A stretch of DNA of 64,000 nt from Symbiodinium natans (lineage: Eukaryota > Sar > Dinophyceae > Suessiales > Symbiodiniaceae), in contig CAJNDS010002161.1 in assembly GCA_905221605.1 (NCBI GenBank), positions 392,033 through 456,032 of the forward strand, read 5' to 3'. Positions 51,701-60,700 of the stretch are shown in pieces (the stretch's first letter is position 1; each line of letters begins with the position of its first letter). Made by a program: the position numbers and the translations under genes. The notes beneath the pieces are model-generated. The model was not told where the DNA came from, did not search any database, and worked only from the letters and a program-made list of their open reading frames with translations.

Positions 51701-54700
51701 GCAAAGCCCGTAAAACTCCAACAGGTTGCATTACCTCTGGGCAGCCAAGATAACTATGCGCATCAACACTAAGCCGTAAACCCTAACACCCAAAGACCTA
51801 ATGAACACTCTAAACCCTAACACTCCCCTAAATCCTAGACCCCAGGCCCTAGACCCTAGAGCCTAACACCCTAAACCAAAAACCTCCAAACCTTGACAAT
51901 TCCTGAACCTCAACTCACGCCCAGGCGGTCCTTGCTGTCCGCTGTACTTAGAAGCTCCAGGGCCTGATAAGCTCCAGCAGACAGGTTTAGGGTTTAGGGT
52001 TTAGGGTTTAGGGTTTAGGGTTCAGGGTTCAGGGTTCAGGGTTTAGGGTCCCTCAGGCCTAGGGTTTTCTTGTGGTCCGTATTCCCTCAGTGAGCATACC
52101 TGGCCCCGCTGACCCCAGAAATCCATGGCTTCAAGGAAGGAGTGGGCTCCCAACTGGAGGGATTTAGGGTTTCGGGTTTAGGGTTTAGGGTTTCGGGGTT
52201 TCGGGGTTAGGGTTTAGGGTTTCGGGTTTAGGGTTTCGGGTTTAGGGTTTAGGGTTTCGGGTTTAGGGTTTAGGGTTTACCAAAACTGGTCCCACAATTT
52301 CGATCAACCCAGAAACCCGCTACACCCTAAACCCTGCAGCCCTATACCAAGGCCCTTTCAAATCTAAACCCTGATATTCTCGCCCGATCAACCGACACAT
52401 ACCCTACCCCTAAACTCTACCCCTAATCCCTAGACCCTACCCCGAATCCCTAAACCCTACCCCTGAACCCTAAACCCTACCTAAACCCTAAACCCTAAAC
52501 CCTAAACCCTAAACCCTAAACCCTAAGCCCTAAACCCTAAACCCTAAACCCTAAACCCTAAACCCTAAACCCTAAACCCCAAGCCCAAATCAAAGCATCC
52601 CGGGCCTGACACCACTCAGCTGCCTTTGTGCAGGCGCTCAGCACAGCGCAGAAGGTAATGACGTCGACCTTGCTGAGGGTTTAGGGTTTAGGGTTTAGGG
52701 TTTAGGGTTTAGGGTTTAGGGTTTAGGGTTTAGGGTTTAGGGTTTAGGGTTTAGGGTTTAGGGTTTAGGGTGCAGGGTTCAGGGTTTAGGGTCTTTCGGT
52801 TCAGGGTTCAAGATTTAGGGTGCTGGGGGCCCTTAGCGGTCCAGAGGCTAGAAGTTCTGGGCCCTTTAAGGGTTTAGGGTTCAAGATTTCAGGGTTTGGG
52901 GATTAGCTTCAATCGAGCTGACCGGTGTTTGAAGTCTGCTGTTTTAATTGGGGTTTAGGGTTTCAGGTTTAATTGGGGTTTCGGGTTTAGGGTTTAGGGT
53001 TTAGGGGTGCGATTGGGATTGGCAATTCTGCCTCTTAACCCCTCCAAACGGCGCCAGTGGAGCTTCAATATACACCTCTGGAAGCTTTCGGCCGTGATGG
53101 CACAATCAGGCTTGCTCGCGCCGGACAGACCCTACTTTTCCATCAGCGAATCCTCTAAAACCCTTACCCCGCAAAACCCCCTCGACCTCTGAACCCTAAA
53201 CCCCCTAGCCGCCAAACCCCGCAAAACCCAAGACCCAAAACCCAAAACCCAAAACCCAAGACCCAAAACCGTAAACTCCAAACCCTAAACCCTAAACCCT
53301 AAACCCTAAACCCTAAACCCTAAACCCTAAACCCAAAACCCCTAAACCCAAAACCCAAAGCCCCCCAAACCCTAAACTCCAAGACCACCCTTCACGCCAA
53401 GGAGCGCGCACACTGCCATCCCGGGTGCTGCCGAGCAGCGCCAGAGCCTGAAGCAACGAGCGGTGCTAGGGCTTGGGGTTGAGGGTTTAGGGTTTAGGGG
53501 TTTAGGGGTTTAGGGGTTTAGGGGTTTAGGGTTTAGGGTTTAGGGGTTTAGGGTTGAGGGTTTAGGGGTTTAGGGTTTAGGGTTTAGGGTTTAGGGTTTA
53601 GGGTTTCGGGTTTAGGGTTTAGGGTTTTTTAGGGTTTAGGGTTTAGTGTGAGAATCGCCGCCACCGGAGGGTTTCGGGTGTAGGGCTCAGAGGACCTGTC
53701 GTTTTTGACGCTTAGAGGTTTAGGGCTAATAGGTTCAAGTCAAGGGTTCTGTCTTCAGGGCATGTAGGCTTGGTTGCCCGGCCCAGCAACCTAGGATGAA
53801 AACGGGTTGGCCTTTTTGGGCTTAGAGGGGTTTACAAGGGAACCTAAACCCCTCAAAAGGGAATAAGGGCACAACGGGGCATCCTAGTAGGGCAGTTGCA
53901 GAGTTTAGGGTTTAGGGCTTAGGGCTTTGAACAAGTTGGGTGGTCCCTTAGCCCCTTCCCGAACGCAAATGTGTGAAACGTCACATTGTTTAGGTTGCTG
54001 GGACGGGGGTTTACGTCTTTCCCACGTTGACCCGCCACAAAGTTAAGGGAAACAAGTATAATCATGTCCAAAAGCTGGACAGCAGGCCATTCCAACAAAG
54101 CCCTGCCATCACCAACACGCACCCGAAAATCCATATGAGCCCTATGAGAACTTGCTTCAGATATAGTTGGGCGGACTCGGGTGCCCGGTAAACGATCAGG
54201 AGAAAAACAAGACATCCTTCAGGCATACCGCGTTCAATGAAAATCATTTCGATTTAGAGCACTTGCCTGCTGCCATTCGCTCGCCCGGCTGCAAGCGCTG
54301 GCGGCGGTGTTGTAGGTGACGACCTGGTTTGCTTTTTTGAACCCTCCTAAACCCTAAACCCTGAACCCTAAACCCTAAACCCTAAACCCTTCCTAGCCCT
54401 GAAACCACTGTTGCCGCCGGTGATAACCTCAAGAGCACGGAGATTTAGGCCCCTGGCACCCTCAGCATTCAGAGATGGTGTGCAACCACTACTGTATGGT
54501 CTTCTTGAGAGGTGCTTGGGGCGCGCATCTGCTGGGCAGGTTTTCGTGTTCTTCTCACCTCTCCTTTTAGTAACGTATACTATAGGTGGTTCTACAGGAA
54601 CAACTCGAAATGCTGCAGTAGGTCTAGGATTACATGGTACTAAGATTTTACTTTCATTCTCTAGCACACCTTCTCGTGTTCATCTTCATGCAATATTACT

Positions 54701-57700
54701 GGTATTCATCTTACCTTTCCACCCATGAATTTCGTAAGATTGAATGTTTTGCCACGAAGAATCCCATCCTTTCCAGATTCTTTTAACTCTTGGAACTCCC
54801 TGTTGTCTAAATATCTTGGATCAGGAATAACTTCCCCATCTTTTGGATTCTTGAAAGGTGCTATTAAAGGTTCTACGTTTAACTACCTTTGTCTCCAGTA
54901 CTTACTGTAATGAAGTCGGCCCGCGCGAGGATGACACGCGCAACCGAGCTTAACCATAAACTATGCCACGGACTGTGGCTCAAGCATCGGAAAGCAGAAT
55001 GGGACTGTGGTGAGGGTTTTGGGATTTCTATGTTGGGTTGGTTTCCTCTTTCCTCAAAGAGTACATGATCTCTCAAACACAGTCTATACATATACATATA
55101 TATACCTATATATATATATATCAGGGCATATACATGGTGGTAGGATTCATGGTCCCATGCAAGCGTTCGTCCTGACCCGAAGACAAAGTCCTGAGTTCTA
55201 ATCATGCGGCATCTGGCTGCAGCTGGACCTGCCCGACGTCGCCCACCTTGGATCATCAGGAGACTACTTCAGGCTTCTTAGGGGTTTAGGGTTTAGGGTT
55301 TAGGGTTTTTAGGATCACCAGGAGGCTACTTCAGGCTTCTGCAGCTTACGGCGTTACGGCGTTGCAGCTTTAGGTTTTGGCTTCCTAAACCCTAAATCCT
55401 AAACCTTAACCCTAACCCTTTATTTGTCAAGATTCATGGTCAGGGACCTGGCTACCAAATCCGCGGCAAGCAGCCAGGGCCACCGCCTGCTGCCACTGCT
55501 GAGATCGCTTTGCCTCACTGATGGCCTGGTCAAGAAAAGCTGACCAACAACTTGTGGCAAGTGGGGACATCGACTACATCATGTCGTTCACACCATGCAC
55601 GTGTAAGAAGCTGAATCTGCGAATCTGCACCCAGATCTAGTCTTGAGCCGGCGACTACAGGTTGCTTTACAATGTTAGGCGCCTTCTGCTGTCAGCAACT
55701 TGGGCGCCAGCAGGTGGCTACACAGTAGCTAACTTTGTCCCTTCGGGTGATGCAGCTCCGATTTGCTTTGTCTCCCAAGAGTCTTATAGTAGCCCAGTTG
55801 GATGCAGCATTGCAATGGACAAAACTGCGACGACCGCGATTTGCTTTGCCTCCCAAGAGTCTTATAGTAGCCCAGTTGCCATATCGTAATCCCAAGCCCC
55901 TTTTTCGGTTGCTTACTTCACAAGGGAACTTTAAACCCCAAAAAAGGCTAAAGGGTACCACTGGTCTACCAAGGAGGGTTTTGGGTTTAGGGTTTAGGCC
56001 TTGTTCCAGTGAAGCAGGGATCGCTCGGCTTCAAGGGATCGCGGCATGGGCGGCATACCATGGGCTCTGCTCGGCTGAAGCTGTGATTAGGGTTTAGGGT
56101 TTAGGGTTTAGGGTTTAGGGTTTAGGGTTTAGGGTTTAGGGTTTAGGGTTGTGAGGAGGGTGTCAGGCTTAAGGGTAGCGGTAGGGTTAGAGTGTGGCGT
56201 TCCGAGGGCAACACGCGGTTGGGGGGGCTTCCCTCAGCTCTGCAAGGAGTGGAGTGTAGCGCCTCTGAGCCTGTTTGTGAGCCCAAAGCACGGACGCAAC
56301 AAGGCAGAAGCACGACGAACTAGGCCATCACACTTGAAGCTGCCCAACTCAGCAAGGTCAAACGAAACTGTCCACCCCCGCACCCTAAACCCTACTATAG
56401 GGGCCTTAATGATTAGACTAGGGTTTTGGGGGTTATTATCGTATAATTATGAAGGGACCATAAGGGAGAATTCTATTACACGTGCCTGAGCGCTGTCCCC
56501 ACAGAGCAGAGAGACAGCAGAGGCGATCGTGCACAAGTCCGCCGAGTCACAGCCTGCTTGACTGTCACTGAGCAAAGACTTGGGAGTTTGAAGATTCCAT
56601 GGTTGCCGAGTTTTCAAAGCCCAGGAATTCTGTCAGCAGCACTTGATTCGCTTTTGTGCTTGTGGCAAAACACCATAAACCTACGTGTGGAAGATGCACT
56701 ACAACACCAGTTGCTTGAAGAGTCCGGCACAAAACAGGCACCGCAACGCGCAAATCCATCCTGGCATCCTTCAGAATGGGGTCCGAACATGCTAAAACCT
56801 GAGGGTTTAGGGTTTAGGGTTTAGGGTTTAGGGCCTAGGGCTTAGGGTTTAGGGCCCTAAACCCTAACCCTACACCCCAAACTTAAAAACCCCGTTTGAT
56901 GGCCAGGTGGCCCTCCCAGAATTCCACCTTCTCGCGCAGGAGGCAGTCCACCAAGAGCCGGTGGAGCCGTTTCGGCTGCACACCACAGGCCACCTGGGCT
57001 GCTGACATGGAGGGTTACCGGATTGGCCGGCGTTTAGGGGTTTGGGGTAAAGGCTTTGGGGTTTAGGGTGAGGACCTAGAAGCCAAAATCCCAAGTCAAA
57101 CGCCAAACTTCCGGACCCGATGATTACCCTAAACCGAAACCGTCAAGCCGAAACCAAACCCTAAACCCTAAACCCTAAACCTTAAACTATCGCCACCGTC
57201 TCTGGCGCTGGGGGGATGTCCGGCCGAAATGCGACCGCGCTCAGGATGTCGGCAATGGTCTCAGGAGCCAGAGGCAGCATGCCTTGCGCACCTGGGCTCT
57301 GATGGTTTAGGGTTCAGGGTTTTGGGGCTTCAGGGCTTTAGGGTTTTAGGTTTGAGGGTTGTAGGATGTAGGGTTTATGTAGGGTTTATGTAGGGTTTTT
57401 GGGTTTCAGGGTTTTAGGTTTTAGGGTTTTAGGGTAGTTTAGGGTTTAGGGTTTTAGGATGTAGGGGTAAAATGGCGAAACGTGCCCCAAAACCAGGGCT
57501 GCCAGCTCACCTCGGGCACAGGGCAGTGGGGGGCTCCCGGAACGCCCCAAACATCGACCCTAAACCCTAAACCCTAAACCCTAAACCCTAAACCCTAAAC
57601 CCTAAACCCTAAACCCAAAAAAAGGGACTTCGGGTGCCCCCAAAAGCCTCTTAAACCCTAAACCGTACACCCCCCAAACCCCCTGAACCCCCTGAACCCC

Positions 57701-60700
57701 CTGAACCCCCTATAAACCCTATAAACCCGATAAACCCTATAAACCCGATAAACCCTATAAACCCTATAAACCCTATAAACCCTATAAACCCTATAAACCC
57801 TATAAACCCTATAAACCCTATAAACCCTATAAACCCTAAACCCTAAACCCTAAACCCTAAACCCTAAACCCAAAGCATTGCTTATGCACCGCCAGGACGC
57901 CTTCGTCATCCTCGGGGCCTCCGAGCCGCTGTTCCAAAGCATCCTCAGGTCAGGTTGAAGGGGTTTAGGGTTTAGGGTTAGGGTTTAGGGTTAAGGTTTC
58001 AGGGTTTAGGGTTTAGGGTTTAGGGTTTAGGGTTTAGGGTTTGGGGTTAGGGTTTGAAGTTTGGGGTTTCGGGTTTGGGGTGTTTCGGCTTGCCAAACCA
58101 CTTCGCCAATTCGGAACAGGGCCAAAACCAGTGTGCTGCTCCTTCGAACACCCTAAACCCTAAACCCTAAACCCTGAACCCTAAACCCTAAACCCTAGAC
58201 CCTAAACCCTAAACCCTAGACTCACGCCGTCCAGGCGGAAAGCAGGAGACCTAGAGCAACCCCACTCCAAAAATGCGTACACCTCAAACCCTAAACCCTA
58301 AACCCTAAACCCTAGACCCTAAACCCTAAACCCTGAACCCTAAACCCCCCGCCCAATAAAGTAAACACACACACACACACATTACCTTGAACCCTAACTT
58401 GCGGAGTCCTCGAGAGGGGCGCAGAGGGCATCCAGCAGCTGCACATCCATGGCGACCTGGTGGGTGGAGTGATCCCCTGAACCCTAAACCCTAAAACCAA
58501 AACCCTAAACCCTAAACCCTAGCCCTAAACCCTAAACCCTAAACCCTAGCCCTAAACCCTAAACCCCAAACCTCGAAACCCGAAGCCGGAAAGGGGGGGT
58601 TGAGGTGCTGAGGGTGCTCGGGGTTCGAGGCCTAGGGAGTGTTTTCACTGCCAGGTTGCCTAAAAACCCTCAAGCCCTTAGCCCAGCCTAGTTCATGGCT
58701 GGGAAAGCATTAAAAATTTAGCTTTCTATTCCTTATTGAGTTTAAGTACCCTTAAGAATGAAACATGTTACCCCACTATGACAATGAAACCCCTAAAGCC
58801 GTGGGCTTGGGCCCTCAGCGTAAAAACCCCTTAAAAGCCTGAAGCAACGCCCCAACGCCCTAAACCCCCCTAGACCCCCAAAACCCAAATTGCCAAAACC
58901 CTAAACCCGCTAAACCCCCCTAAGCACTAAACCCTCAACTAAAACACCATAAATCCCGGAAGGCCGAACATCCATCCTGCCTGCTTGGCACCGGCGAAAG
59001 CGATCAGCAGCCGCGCGGCAGTCCTGTGCAGTCTTTATAATTAGGGTTTAGGGTTTAGGGTTTAATTAGGGTTTAGGGTTTAGGGTTTAGGGTTTAGGGT
59101 TTAGGGTTTAGGGCTAAGTCTACAAGAGTCCTGTACCCTTTTTTCGACCTCAACACCCAACTCTGTATGAGCCCTTAACCCCGACCCTGACACCCTACTC
59201 TTACACTTTTTGGGGCAACGCTGCACAACCCTAAACCCTAAAATAACCCCAAACCCGAAACAACGCTGAATCACCCTAAACCCTAAACCCTAAACCCTAA
59301 ACCCTAAAACCCTAAACCCTAAACCCTAAACCCTAAACCCTAAACCCTAAACCCTAAACCCTAAACCCTAAACCCTACAGGCTCTGAGAGGCCCCAAAAT
59401 TGGGGGAGCCCGAAGACCTCAGCCTTGATCAGCCCTGGACTCTGAGAAGTTCTACCAGCCCGAAGATGTCAGTAGCTAGGGTTTAGGGTTTAGGGTTTAG
59501 GGTTTAGGGTTTAGTCTAGGGTTTAGGGTTTAGGGTTTAGTATTTAGGGTTGAGGGTTTGGGTTTAGGTACCCAAGTTAAACCCGAAACCCTACACCCCC
59601 TAGCAACAAACTCGAAGCTTGAGCAAACAGGAGCCCAGGTGCTCAGCACGCTCGCGGCCAGGATCCCGCACCACGCCGCCAAGGCGTGCGTGAACGAACC
59701 TGGAGAGCCCAAAGAGTTTAGGGCTTTAGGGTTTGGGGTTTAGCGGTTTAGGGCCTCGGCTTTGGGGGGTTTTGGGTTTGAAAAAGCTTGCGGCCAGGGT
59801 GTACAGGGTTTAGGGTTTTGGGGTGATAGGGTCTAGGGGTTGGTTATCGCCGATAGCTTGGGAACATTGCTTTCTTACTGCCTCGGGGTCTGCACGGGAC
59901 TCATGAATCCCGAAGCGAAGTACCAACTAACCGACACTTCTGTAAAAGGGACCCCAACTTAGGTAACTACCGGCGTGGGTTTTCGGGTAACCCTAAACCC
60001 TAAACCCTAAACCCTAAACCCTAAACCCTAAACCCTAGGGGGCTTCGGGGGTTCCATTGGGGCTTCGGGGCTTTCGAGTTGTGGGGATGCGGCTTCGGAT
60101 GCCTTGGTGCTTTGGGCAGTCCCAGGTCTAGGACTGAGGCTGAGGGTTCCTATGGGGCCCTGCGCTTAGGTTTAGGGTTTAGGGTTTAGGGTTTAGGGTT
60201 TAGGGTTTAGGGTTTAGGGTTTAGGGTTTAGGGTTTAGGGTTTAGGGTTTAGGGTTTAGGGTTTAGGGTTTAGGGTTTAGGGTTTAGGGTTTAGGGCTGG
60301 CGCCTTTGGTTCGCCAGGATTGCATCCCGCTTGTCCAGCTGCATCAGTGCCAGGGCGTCGGGAATGAGCCTGACAAAAAGCAGGGCTTAGGGCTCCAAGG
60401 GATTAGGGTTTAGGGTTTCGGGTTTAGGGCTCCAAGGGTTTAGGGTTTATAGGGTTTAGGGCTTCAAGGGTTGGGTGTCCCTACTTTGGAGTAGACCCTG
60501 GAAAAAATGGTATATACGTTTTTGGTCTAAGTAGCTATAGCTAGGAACCCAGAACCCCAACAAAAAAATGTAGCAAAGTATGTTCCCCCCCCAAACCCAG
60601 GGGTTTGCAGGGCATCTTCGAAGTATCCTCACTCGAAGCTTCTGGGCACAGGATGGCTTTGGCTTGCCGGCGCCTCCGACGCCATGCTCGGTACGCCTCG

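Larger units (their letters stand above)
44802..56903. repeat. Intronic telomere arrays between exons 28 and 12
   Basis: Largest arrays: TTTAGGG 46593-46706, 47664-47785, 49806-49922, 52676-52771, 53480-53650; CCCTAAA 44830-44990, 48596-48668, 48825-48994, 49576-49708, 52475-52582. Between them are degenerate repeats, G or C runs (45524-45536, 50598-50611, 51256-51269), a CCCAAAA series (53222-53275), and scattered copies of the AAGGGAACC motif. Confidence 0.85.
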
